Origin: Thermaerobacter sp. FW80
Lineage (GTDB): Bacteria > Bacillota > Sulfobacillia > Thermaerobacterales > Thermaerobacteraceae
DNA: 64,000 nt
Reading direction: 5' to 3'
Assembly (NCBI RefSeq): GCF_004634385.1
Contig: NZ_CP037895.1
Span: forward strand, 843,245 to 907,244
Below the pieces are notes generated by a model. It saw only the letters and a program-made list of their open reading frames with translations. It searched no databases and was not told the DNA's origin. Numbering within the stretch: the stretch's first letter is position 1; every line of letters begins with the position of its first letter. The position numbers and the translations under genes are program-made. Positions 48,118-59,176 of the stretch are shown piece after piece.

Positions 48118-48324
48118 CTAAGGAGTGCCGGACCGGGGCCCGCCCCGGTCCCCTCCAGGTCGATCCTGCCTCGAGGAAACGCGCCGCTCCCTTCTCAAGG
48201 ACCAGGGCGCCCCACGGCGCCGGGTTTTGCACCTTGACAACGGCATAGGGAAGGGGCGTGTGGATGGGGAGGCGTGCCTGCTCGCGGGGCGGCGGTTGGC
48301 GCTGCGGCGGGCGGGTGGCGCGCG
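48118..48324 (+). other. 16S-23S internal spacer
   Basis: The 207-bp spacer carries no tRNA. CACCTTGACAACGGCATAG at 48230 resembles the Bacillus boxA-containing spacer segment. Confidence 0.6.
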
Positions 48325-51307
<2,983 letters not shown>

Positions 51308-51400
51308 CGCCAACCCACCCCCCGCCCATCGCCAAGCGCAGCCCCGCACCCCCACCACCCCCATCCCTGTGCCGTTCTCAAGGGGCAAAACCCCCACCCC

Positions 51401-51521
51401 GTTCCGGTGGCCATGGCGGAGGGGACCCACCCGTTCCCATCCCGAACACGGCCGTTAAGCCCTCCAGCGCCGATGGTACTGGGCGGGCCACCGCCCGGGA
51501 GAGTAGGTCGCCGCCGGAACG
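51401..51521 (+). rRNA. rrf: 5S ribosomal RNA
   Basis: Starts near GTTCCGGTGGCCATGGCGG and ends at CGCCGGAACG; these pair as helix I. CCCATCCCGAACACGG is the conserved loop. CTTTTT directly follows, ending the operon. Confidence 0.95.
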
Positions 51522-51527
51522 CCTTTT

Positions 51528-51536
51528 TGCTATAAT
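51528..51536 (+). promoter_or_regulatory. tRNA-Asn extended -10 promoter
   Basis: TGCTATAAT begins within the T-run that ends the rRNA operon, so terminator and promoter abut. Confidence 0.55.
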
Positions 51537-51551
51537 TGCGGACGTCAGCGT

Positions 51552-51626
51552 TCCAGCGTAGCTCAGCGGTAGAGCACCCGGCTGTTAACCGGGGGGTCGC
51601 AGGTTCGAATCCTGCCGCTGGAGCCA
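51552..51626 (+). tRNA. tRNA-Asn(GTT)
   Basis: Acceptor TCCAGCG/CGCTGGA, anticodon loop CTGTTAA (anticodon GTT), encoded CCA at 51624-51626. It is the only tRNA in the window with encoded CCA. Confidence 0.97.
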
Positions 51627-51639
51627 GGACGTCGAGGGC

Positions 51640-51664
51640 GGGCGACGGTCCATCACCGTCGCCC
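51640..51664 (+). terminator. Terminator after tRNA-Asn
   Basis: GGGCGACGGT (51640-51649) pairs perfectly with ACCGTCGCCC (51655-51664), followed by a T-containing stretch. Confidence 0.6.
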
Positions 51665-52010
51665 GTTCGTCGTTTCGCCGGCGCCAACGGGGCGTGGCCG
51701 CTCGCCGACGCATGGCGGGGGAAGAACGCGCCGTGGCGTCGACCCTGGCGCGGCCGCGGTCGTGGCGCGCCCGCGCCGCAGAACGCTCGAAGGCCACGCC
51801 GCGGGACCGCCAGGCGCACCGCCTGCGGACACCCCCGGCTTGGCGAGGGCCCGGGATTGCCGCCGGCTCGCAACCGTTCCCGGAGCGGGAGGGGCGCCAC
51901 CGGTGTCGGCCGGGTGCGAGGGACGGCCGGGCCGCAGGGCGAACCTAGATGCGAGGGGTCCCTAGGACGCGAGGGATCCCAAGCCACCGTCGACCGTAGC
52001 AGGTGAGGCC
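51665..52010. other. 346-bp gap before tmk
   Basis: No gene or RNA is convincing. Near the end, GCGAGGGGTCCC and GCGAGGGATCCC form a short direct repeat (51951-51980). Confidence 0.5.
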
Positions 52011-52793
52011 GTGGCCCCCCAGGCGCAGCGCTCCGCACGACGGATCACGCAGGAGCCGTCCGGTCACTCGGAGGCCGGTCGGGGGTGGTTCATCACCCTG
52101 GAGGGCGTCGAGGGCAGCGGCAAGAGCACCCAGGCCGCCGTGGTGATGGACTGGCTCCGGGCGCGCGGGATCCCGTGTCGCCTCGTTCGCGAGCCCGGCG
52201 GCACGCCGCTGGGCGAGCGCCTGCGTCAGCTGCTGCTCAACGGGGAGGGGCGCCCCGTTCCCGTGGCCGAGATGCTGCTGTTCGCGGCGGCCCGCGCCCA
52301 GTTGGTCGAGACGGTGATCCTGCCGGCGCTCCTCGCCGGCGAGACGGTGGTCTGCGACCGCTACCTCGACTCCAGCCTCGCCTACCAGGGCACGGGGCTC
52401 GGCCTGGGCTGGGATGCCGTATGGAGCGTCAACCGCTGGTCGACCCGAGGCCTTCTGCCCGATCTCACCCTGGTCTTCGATTGTCCGCCGGAGGTGGCCC
52501 GGGCCCGGCGCCGACGGCCCGGGGACGACATCGAACGGCGTGACGACGCCTTCCACCAACGGGTTCGGGAAGCCTACCTGGCCCTGGCGCGCACGGAGGG
52601 GCACCGGGTGGTGCTGGTGGACGCCAGCCGCCCCGAGCCGGCGGTGGCGGCCGACGTGCGCCGGGCCCTGGAACGACGTCTCGCCCGCGGCGCGGCCTGG
52701 CCCGCCGGGCGGTCCGACGCCCTCACGCCAAAGCGGGCCACCCAGGGCACGGCGTCGACGCGCGCGATGACGCGAGACGAGAGGGGCGGGTGA
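52011..52793 (+). CDS. tmk: Thymidylate kinase
   Basis: Tmk phosphorylates dTMP to dTDP. The P-loop LEGVEGSGKSTQ is near residues 30-41, the DR(Y/H) motif is CDRYLDSSLAYQGTG, and REPGGTPLGERLRQLL binds the substrate. GTG 52011 has AGGTGAGG upstream. The protein is 260 aa, longer by about 20 residues at the N-terminus and 25 at the C-terminus than usual. It is coupled to darA by a 4-bp overlap (GTGA). Confidence 0.95.
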   Translation: MAPQAQRSARRITQEPSGHSEAGRGWFITLEGVEGSGKSTQAAVVMDWLRARGIPCRLVREPGGTPLGERLRQLLLNGEGRPVPVAEMLLFAAARAQLVETVILPALLAGETVVCDRYLDSSLAYQGTGLGLGWDAVWSVNRWSTRGLLPDLTLVFDCPPEVARARRRRPGDDIERRDDAFHQRVREAYLALARTEGHRVVLVDASRPEPAVAADVRRALERRLARGAAWPAGRSDALTPKRATQGTASTRAMTRDERGG

Positions 52794-53128
52794 CCACGGT
52801 GAAGCTGGTGGTGGCGGTGGTGCAGGACAAGGACGCCGGCCGCCTCATCGAGGAGCTGGTCGAACGGGGCTACCGCGCGACCAAGCTCGCCAGCACCGGC
52901 GGCTTCCTCAAGGAGGGCAACACCACGCTGCTGGTCGGCGCGGAGGACGCCCAGGTCGACGAGGTGGTCGCGATCATCAAGCGCGTGTGCCGGCCACGGG
53001 AGCAGGTGGTGACCCCTCTGGGGCCCATCGGCGGCGCCGTGGACACCTACGTCCCCTATCCCGTCGAGGTCATCGTCGGCGGGGCGACCATCTTCGTGCT
53101 CCAGGTGGAGCGATTCGAACATGTCTGA
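52790..53128 (+). CDS. darA: Cyclic-di-AMP receptor DarA (PII-like, YaaQ)
   Basis: The 112-aa PII-like protein binds cyclic-di-AMP. It begins MTTVKLVVAVVQDKDAGRLI, followed by ELVERGYRATKLASTGGFLK and EGNTTLLVGAEDAQVDEVVA; the STGGFLKEGNTTL stretch lines the nucleotide pocket. It lies between tmk and holB as in Bacillus and overlaps holB by 8 bp. Confidence 0.94.
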   Translation: MTTVKLVVAVVQDKDAGRLIEELVERGYRATKLASTGGFLKEGNTTLLVGAEDAQVDEVVAIIKRVCRPREQVVTPLGPIGGAVDTYVPYPVEVIVGGATIFVLQVERFEHV

Positions 53129-54104
53129 GGCCGCCCGCGCGACGGCAACGCCGATGGCACCCCTCTGGTCCCGCCGCGTGAGCCATGCCTACCTCCTGGC
53201 GGGGCCTCCGGGCGCGGGGCAGCGCGAGGCGGCGCAAGCCGCGGCGGCCGCCTTGCTCTGCCGTCAGCCTCGTGAGGGTGCGCCGTGTGGGACGTGCGCC
53301 GCCTGCCGGCAGGTGGCGGCGCGGACCCATCCGGATCTGCTCGTGCCCGAGGGGCACGGCATCGACACCGTGCGCCGCGTGCTGGCCGCGCTCCCCCTGC
53401 GCCCCCAGCTGGGATCCCGCAAGGTGGTCCTGTGGTTCGACATCGACCGCCTGACGCCGCAGGCGGCCAACGCCCTCCTCAAGTCCGTCGAAGAGCCACC
53501 CGCCTTCGTGGTCTTCGTGTTCACCACGGACCACCCGACGGCGGTGCTGTCGACCCTGCGCTCGCGCTGCCGGATCGTCCCCTTCCGACCGCGGCCGCGG
53601 GAAGACCGGGCCCGCGCACTGGCGGAGGCCACGGGAACCAGCCTGGAGGCGGCCTTTTGGGCCTTGCGGGTGAACGGCGATGCGGCCCCCCAGGCCCGAG
53701 CGTATCTGGATGAACCGGCCTGCGCCGCCGAGGCCGAGGCGCTCAGCCAGGTGGCGGCCGCCTTGGCCCACGGCGGCCTGGTCGACGCCCTCGATGCGGC
53801 CCGCAGGCTGGCGGAATGGGGCGACAAGGCGGAGGCGGCGGCGGACGTCCTGGTCTGGCTCCTCCGGCGGCAGGAGGCCGGCGACGACCCCGCCCGGCGG
53901 TTGGGCTGGACCCGGGCGCTGGCCGACTTCCGGCGCGCCTGGCAAGCCAACGCCAATCGGTCGTTGGCCCTCGAGGTCTTCTGTGCGCGGTGCTGGGCCA
54001 TCGCCCGGAGGGCTCCCTGCCTCGGGGCGCCGGCGGGAGCGGGCCGGCCCGGGCATCGGACCACCGGCGGGCGGGGCGCCGGGGGTCGGCCCAGGGGACG
54101 GTGA
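53121..54104 (+). CDS. holB: DNA polymerase III delta' subunit
   Basis: HolB is the non-ATP-hydrolysing stator of the clamp loader. The P-loop region is degenerate, AGPPGAGQREAAQAAAAALL, with Gln in place of the usual Lys. The zinc module CGTCAACRQV (near residues 55-64), LTPQAANALLKSVEEPPAFV and STLRSRCRIVPF (SRC motif) are all present. ATG 53121 gives 327 aa. The end overlaps rsmI by 4 bp (GTGA). The Bacillus genes ricT and yabA that normally follow are absent. Confidence 0.93.
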   Translation: MSEAARATATPMAPLWSRRVSHAYLLAGPPGAGQREAAQAAAAALLCRQPREGAPCGTCAACRQVAARTHPDLLVPEGHGIDTVRRVLAALPLRPQLGSRKVVLWFDIDRLTPQAANALLKSVEEPPAFVVFVFTTDHPTAVLSTLRSRCRIVPFRPRPREDRARALAEATGTSLEAAFWALRVNGDAAPQARAYLDEPACAAEAEALSQVAAALAHGGLVDALDAARRLAEWGDKAEAAADVLVWLLRRQEAGDDPARRLGWTRALADFRRAWQANANRSLALEVFCARCWAIARRAPCLGAPAGAGRPGHRTTGGRGAGGRPRGR

Positions 54105-55294
54105 CGCCGGTGGACGAGCGCCGCAGCGCGGAAGCGACCGGTCCTACCGTTTCCGCCCGCGTCGGCCCGGGCCAGGGTGCCGACCAGGGCCCCGCGGACC
54201 CGGCGGGGGAAGAAGGGGGCGCGGCGGACTGGATCCGGCCCGGAACCCTCTACGTCTGCGCCACGCCCATCGGCAACCTGGGCGATGTGACCCTCCGGCT
54301 GCTCGCCCTGCTCCGCCGGGCGGATCGGGTACTGGCCGAGGATACCCGGCGCACCCGTCGACTGCTGGCCGCGTACGGCATCCGGAAGCGGGTGGTCTCG
54401 TGCCACGAGCACAACGAGGCGATGCGCGCGGAGCAGGTGGCCCGGTGGCTGGCGGCCGGGCAGGTGGTGGCCTTGCTGACCGACGCCGGCACACCCGGGG
54501 TGGCCGACCCAGGCGCCCGCCTGGTAGCAAGGGTCGCCGCCGAGGGGCGACCGGTGGTCCCGTTGCCCGGCCCCAGCGCGGCCCTGGCCGCCTTCTCCGC
54601 CGCCGGCATCCCGGCCACGCGGATCCTCATCGAAGGCTTCCTGCCGCGGGACGCCGAGCGTCGGCGGGAGCGGATGCGGGGATGGCGAGGCTGGGACGGC
54701 GCCGTGATCGTCTACGAGGCGCCCCACCGCCTGCGCGCGACCCTGGCGGATCTGCTCGCGCTGCTGCCGGACGCTTATCTCGCCGTGGCCCGCGAGCTGA
54801 CCAAACGGCACGAGGAGATCCGACGGGGACCGGTGGCGCAGCTGGTGCCCGTGCTCCAGGCGGAGGAGCCGCGGGGCGAGTACACGCTGGTGATCGCACC
54901 CGCCGGCCTGCCCGACGGTCCGCGCAGCCGCCCGTCCGCCGGGCCGCAGGCCGAAGCCGATCCTGCCTCCCGGAGCGCGGGCCGATCGGATCCGGAAGAA
55001 CCGGCCCCCCGGCCGCCGGCGGGCGAGGCGGGGCCGCAGTCATCCCCGTCCCTGCCCTCGCCGGCCCAGCTGGCCGACGAGGTCGCCGCCGAGGTGGCCG
55101 CGGGCGCTTCCCCCAGCGCCGCGGCGCGCACGGTGGCGCGGCGACACGGGCTGCGCCGGAGCCTGGTGTACCGCGCCTATCTGGACCACGGTGCGCCCCC
55201 AGGACCAGGGGCCGTGGACACGGGCCCGGTTCCGGAAGGGGCCTCAGCCTCCCAGGAGAAAAAGCGCGGCCGGGACGATGGCCCCAGCCGCTGA
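54101..55294 (+). CDS. rsmI: 16S rRNA 2'-O-ribose C1402 methyltransferase RsmI
   Basis: RsmI methylates the ribose of C1402 in 16S rRNA helix 44 using SAM. The TP-methylase fold shows GTLYVCATPIGNLGDVTLRL near residue 50, EDTRRTRRLLAAYGI, SCHEHNE, LLTDAGTPGVADPGARLV, and PLPGPSAALAAFSAAG. Residues past about 270 are low complexity, ending in a helical segment (QLADEVAAEVAAGASPSAAA) found in many RsmI proteins. GTG 54101 overlaps the holB stop; GTG 54110 is a close alternative. The 397-aa length exceeds the usual 280. A repeat-word variant GGAAGAACCGG lies at 54993. Confidence 0.93.
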   Translation: MTPVDERRSAEATGPTVSARVGPGQGADQGPADPAGEEGGAADWIRPGTLYVCATPIGNLGDVTLRLLALLRRADRVLAEDTRRTRRLLAAYGIRKRVVSCHEHNEAMRAEQVARWLAAGQVVALLTDAGTPGVADPGARLVARVAAEGRPVVPLPGPSAALAAFSAAGIPATRILIEGFLPRDAERRRERMRGWRGWDGAVIVYEAPHRLRATLADLLALLPDAYLAVARELTKRHEEIRRGPVAQLVPVLQAEEPRGEYTLVIAPAGLPDGPRSRPSAGPQAEADPASRSAGRSDPEEPAPRPPAGEAGPQSSPSLPSPAQLADEVAAEVAAGASPSAAARTVARRHGLRRSLVYRAYLDHGAPPGPGAVDTGPVPEGASASQEKKRGRDDGPSR

Positions 55295-55683
55295 CGATCC
55301 ACCGCATCCACGAGAGAACGCCCTGCACCCGTGGCTTCCACGGTCCTCCCCGTGGTCGGGGCGCAGGGATGCCTTCCCATCGCAGCTCTACCTCGTCCAT
55401 CCCGACACGACGGCTGTGCCGCACGCCTGGACGCGATGCGTGGGTGGAAGACCGAATCGACTCCGCATGGCCTGCCCTCTTGCCCCAAGGCCGGGCACCC
55501 CGCCCGCGACCGCCCCCGACCGGCGCCCTCCGTCGTCGGGCGCGGCCGGTGGTGCCGGTTGGTCCCGCCGGACCTGCCCCTGTGCCACCCGTGCTCCGGC
55601 GGACCATCTCGGGTTCCTGCCCCCGAACCCGTCGCGGGTGCCCCCGGCCCCGGGGGCTGCGACGGCCGGCGCGGGCCCTGCCC
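55295..55683. other. 389-bp gap between convergent rsmI and abrB
   Basis: GC-rich sequence without recognisable product. The sequence near 55380-55440 is less GC-rich but holds no convincing RNA. Confidence 0.5.
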
Positions 55684-55935
55684 TCAGCTGGCCCGCGTGG
55701 CCATGATGGCCATGCAGCTCTTGCAGACGTTCTTCCCCTTGAAGTTCTCCACGTTGTAGGCGTTCCCGCAGAAGATGCAAGCCGGCTCGTACTTCCGCAG
55801 GATGATCTTGTCGCCGTCCACGTAGATCTCCAGGGAATCCTTCTCCTGGATGTCCAGTGTGCGGCGCAGCTCGATGGGGATCACGACACGGCCGAGTTCG
55901 TCCACCTTCCGTACGATCCCCGTGGACTTCATCAT
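55684..55935 (-). CDS. abrB: AbrB family transition-state regulator
   Basis: The 83-aa protein starts MMKSTGIVRKVDELGRVVIP and continues IELRRTLDIQEKDSLEIYVD, the swapped-hairpin DNA-binding domain of AbrB. The C-terminal part (CIFCGNAYNVENFKGKNVCK) with CxxC and a later CKSC is the family's cysteine-containing dimer domain. AbrB represses post-exponential genes before sporulation. The position next to metG and rsmI is that of Bacillus. Unlike its neighbours it reads leftward. Confidence 0.96.
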   Translation of the reverse strand: MMKSTGIVRKVDELGRVVIPIELRRTLDIQEKDSLEIYVDGDKIILRKYEPACIFCGNAYNVENFKGKNVCKSCMAIMATRAS

Positions 55936-56498
55936 CTACCCAGAGGCCCCCTTATAAGCGGTTTCTCCTGCCCCTCTAGCCAAGACCCTAGCACCGGTAC
56001 CAAAAAACGTCAAGACACGGCTCGACAACCCGAAAGATCGAGACAAGCTACAACGCTACGGGCTGCGCGGGCGAGGTCCGCCCTCGAAGTGCCGGAGACA
56101 AGCAACCCCAGGGCCGGCGACGACCGGAACCCGTGCCGGGCCAGGGCGCCCTGCGTGCCATCGCCACCCCGGCGCAGCGCGACCACGCAGGTCCGAGCGG
56201 GCCGGAACCCATGGCATCACCCTGGTCGTCACGCTCGCCTCGTCGCGGGTGGCGTCACACTCTCCCTCATCGGGGGGCTCATCGCAGAGCTCATCGGGGG
56301 ACGCCCTGTCCCGGCCCGGGCCAAGCCGACCCGCCCGGCTCCGGCCCGGGCGGGGGCCGCCTCGTCCCAGCCGGTGGTGCACACCCGTCCGGGCTCCTAG
56401 GGACCCCGGCGGCTGGCTAGGCGACGCCTACCCTATTCGGTGGGGATTATCGGCAGGCGCTGGCGGGGGGAAGGCGCAGGAGAGGTCTCACCAGGGTG
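55936..56498. other. 563-bp gap between abrB and IS copy 2
   Basis: The abrB upstream region contains AT-richer stretches near 55950-56050 where its promoter probably lies. A hydrophobic frame near 56230-56300 (GVTLSLIGGLIAELIGG) lacks a start codon and ribosome site, and may be remnant coding sequence. Confidence 0.45.
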
Positions 56499-56508
56499 TC
56501 ACGACCGG

Positions 56509-58096
56509 GTCCGTGTAACGTTTCGGTAGGTGAGGGTCGAGGCAAATAGAAAAGGCCTCACCCGGAGGCTGTCCCTGCATCGGGACGGCTTCCCCAGCGG
56601 CAGTCGGAGGGTGAGGCCCCATGCTCAGCATACACGCTGTGCGCGAACTTTTCCTCCAGACATTGCGGGAACTGGCGGAGCTGGTGACGGAGGACCGATC
56701 GTTTGGCGAACTGGAGGAAGCCGTTCAGCGGCTCAGCGGCCGGCTGACACTGCGGCTGCTGGAGTGGGTGTTGGCCGGGATCGATGAGCGACTGATGCAG
56801 GAGCGGGACCCGAGCCGATATGAGTGCCTGGATACGCGGGAGCGGGTCCTGGACACGCCGCTGGGCGAGTTGCAGGTGAAGCGACGTTACGACCGGGACC
56901 GGGCGACGGGCCAGGGTGTGTTCTTGCTGGATGAAGCGCTGGGCTTGGAATCGCGGCGGCGACTGTCGCCGCGGCTGGAAGCGCTGTGCCGGCGGCTCGC
57001 GACGGAGATGCCGTATCACCGAGCGGCGGCGGTCCTGCGGGAGTTGACGGCGGGGCAGGCACCGGCGCGGGCGATGACGGTGTGGCGGGCGTCCCAACGG
57101 GCGGGGCGCCGGTTGAAGGAGGCGGCGGAGCGGCTGCGGCGGTCGGTGTTCGTGGAGGGCCAGGTGCCGGAAGGCCGGCGCCGGAGCGTCGAGCTGCATG
57201 CCGAAGCGGACGAGGTTTATCTGCGGGGTCGAGGGCAACCGGTGGTGTTGAAGCTGGGGGTCGCGTACGAAGGCAAGCAAGCCGTGGGTTCGAACCGGCA
57301 AGCGCTGCGGGAGCGGCGGGTCGTGGCGGGGGTGATGCCGGGGACGGCCTTTTGGGAGCAGGCGAGCGCCTATTGGGGGACGCACTGGGATCTGAGCGCG
57401 GTCCAGGCTTGTTACCTCGGAGGCGATGGGGCGCATTGGGTCAAGCAGGGGTTGCAGTACTTCCCCCGCGCGTGTTACCGGCTGGATCCGTTCCACCTGC
57501 GGCGAGCCCTGCGGGAGGCGTTATCGCCTTCCGAGGAGACGTACGCCCAGGTGTGCCGGGCCATCGAAGCGGGGGATTGGGCGGGCGTGGAGTCGGCGCT
57601 TCGCCAGACGCTACGGGGGCGGCGTGGTCCGGCGCGGGAGCGCTTGTTGCGGCTGCGCGGCTACTTGCGGGAGCACTGGGACGGGATTGTGGCTTCTGGG
57701 GAAGCGCCGCGGCTGGGGGCGATCGAAGCGGAGGTCTTTCACGTCCTTGCGCGACGGATGAAACGGCATGGGGCGCGTTGGAGTGAACGCGGCGCCGACC
57801 ACTTGGCGCGGCTCTTGAGCGAACGCGTGGACCCCCACTGGCGCGCGGTCCTCGGCGGCCGGCCCCTGCAGATTTCGCCCGGCGTGCGGCAGGCGACACG
57901 CCAGGCCGTTCAGCGCGTGATGCGCCAGCTCGAGGAGGACCCAGCCCGTTGGCTGCGTGCCCGCATCCCAGCGCTCACCGGGCCGCATGCGACCAAACCC
58001 TGGGTTCAGGTGCTGCGCGACCTGGCCCATGTCCACGCACCGGTGGCTTGACAGCCGATTCACCGCTGGGGGCACCCACCGGAACGTGACACGGAC
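56509..58096 (+). mobile_element. ISLre2-family insertion sequence, copy 2
   Basis: 1,588 bp, identical in length to copy 1 and reversed in orientation. Ends are GTCCGTGT... (56509) and its inverted partner at 58096. A perfect 10-bp direct repeat TCACGACCGG flanks it (56499-56508 and 58097-58106). The intact duplication and near-identity to copy 1 point to recent insertion. Confidence 0.94.
56621..58051 (+). CDS. ISLre2-family transposase (UPF0236)
   Basis: This 476-aa protein is the same as that of copy 1 except for Asp in RRYDRDRATG where copy 1 has Tyr. A second base difference (GCG for GCA, alanine in LDEALGLE) is silent. The frame is complete, with 112 bp between the left element end and its ATG. 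Confidence 0.92.
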   Translation: MLSIHAVRELFLQTLRELAELVTEDRSFGELEEAVQRLSGRLTLRLLEWVLAGIDERLMQERDPSRYECLDTRERVLDTPLGELQVKRRYDRDRATGQGVFLLDEALGLESRRRLSPRLEALCRRLATEMPYHRAAAVLRELTAGQAPARAMTVWRASQRAGRRLKEAAERLRRSVFVEGQVPEGRRRSVELHAEADEVYLRGRGQPVVLKLGVAYEGKQAVGSNRQALRERRVVAGVMPGTAFWEQASAYWGTHWDLSAVQACYLGGDGAHWVKQGLQYFPRACYRLDPFHLRRALREALSPSEETYAQVCRAIEAGDWAGVESALRQTLRGRRGPARERLLRLRGYLREHWDGIVASGEAPRLGAIEAEVFHVLARRMKRHGARWSERGADHLARLLSERVDPHWRAVLGGRPLQISPGVRQATRQAVQRVMRQLEEDPARWLRARIPALTGPHATKPWVQVLRDLAHVHAPVA

Positions 58097-58106
58097 TCAC
58101 GACCGG

Positions 58107-58849
58107 CCCACGCCTTGACACTCCCCGCCGGGAGGGGCCAAAATACGGCGCAAGGTGACGCGAGGCACGCCTTGCGGCGCGCCCTCGGACCTGCGCCGGG
58201 CGAGCACCCGGGACCCGACCTGGGGCAGCCCACCGGCGGCGGGTCGATGGCCTCGGCCAGCGGGCGGTCGGGCGCCCGGGCGCCCGGGCAGGCGAGGATC
58301 CGGTCCGCGGCCGGGGCGGCCCCGGCTGCCGCCCGGGCGGCGCCGGCCGCGAGGGCGGGGTCCCAGGGGCGGCGCGATCCATGGGCGCGACGCATCGCCT
58401 CTGGTACCAAGGCGACAGGCCAAGGCGACCGTCCTGGGTTCCTGACGCGCATTCCGCATTCCTAGAACGAAGGCGATCGCTCACGAAGGCGACCGCTCGC
58501 ACGAAGGCGACCGATCTGAGCAAAGGCGAGGAAGGGGAGGCGTCGCCGGGTACCCGCGGCCCAGCGAGGCGGGAGACGGTGGAAGCCCGTTCCGCGGCCC
58601 GGCGAGGATGGCCCTGGAGCCGCCATCCGAACCGTTGCGGAGGCGAAGGGCAGGGGCTTCGCGGCGTCGCAAGGGGGCCGAGGGCCGACGTGATCCACCG
58701 CCCGCGCGCGCAGACCACGGGCGCGCCGGCCACCGGAGCACCCAGGCGCGAGGTGGCGCGGACCGTCCGCCGACGCAGCGCAGGCCGCCGCGCAGCGGAT
58801 CGCGTCGATGCGCTCGCCCCGGAGCTCCGCCATGCCCCCGCAGCGCAGT
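58107..58849. other. 743-bp gap between IS copy 2 and the T-box leader
   Basis: No gene is recognised. TTGACA (58115-58120) with CAAAAT 18 bp on (58139-58144) may be the metG promoter. An iterated AAGGCGA motif fills 58405-58530. Confidence 0.5.
58405..58530. repeat. Iterated AAGGCGA(C/T)CG motif
   Basis: AAGGCGA occurs six times, near 58410, 58422, 58470, 58486, 58504 and 58523. Three central copies share CGAAGGCGA(C/T)CG with 16-18 bp spacing. The spacing is not strict enough for a tandem array. Confidence 0.55.
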
Positions 58850-59086
58850 AGGATCGGACGGGTGCGCCCGTGATCGCGCAAACCCCGCTCTCCACCCGGG
58901 GACGCGTCTCCGCCCCTCCGCCGAGGGACGCGTCGAGTGCCCAGGGATGCCTCCCACCGGAGGCGCCCGGCAACGCCTGCGGGTGGGGGAGCGGGGGGCC
59001 GAGGCCCGCGACCGCGAGGCGCGGGCGAAGCAAGGTGGTACCGCGGGAGCCCCTCGCCCTTGCTGGGCGTGGGGCTCTTTCTTCTT
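58850..59086 (+). promoter_or_regulatory. T-box leader of metG
   Basis: AAGGTGGTACCGCG (59032-59045) is the canonical T-box sequence that pairs with the uncharged tRNA acceptor end in the antiterminator. It is followed by terminator stem GAGCCCC/GGGGCTC (59047-59053 with 59071-59077), inner GCCC/GGGC pair and TTTCTTCTT. Uncharged tRNA-Met would favour read-through to metG. The Stem I region with the specifier codon lies upstream in GC-rich sequence; I could not place the ATG specifier with certainty. Confidence 0.85.
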
Positions 59087-59176
59087 GGCCCTGTCTCCCT
59101 GTGGGGGCTGGCGTTCTCGTGGGATCTGGCGCCCCTAGGGACGCGGGGGCTGGCGCTCTCTCGGAGGTGAGCGACG

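Noticed and set aside
53680-56400. 906-codon plus-strand frame from holB past abrB
   Set aside because: It runs through holB, rsmI and abrB in a wrong frame. The hydrophobic stretch near 56230 has no start codon of its own.
58405-58530. CRISPR array
   Set aside because: The repeats are only 7-12 bp and unevenly spaced, and no cas gene is near. No CRISPR array was found in the window.
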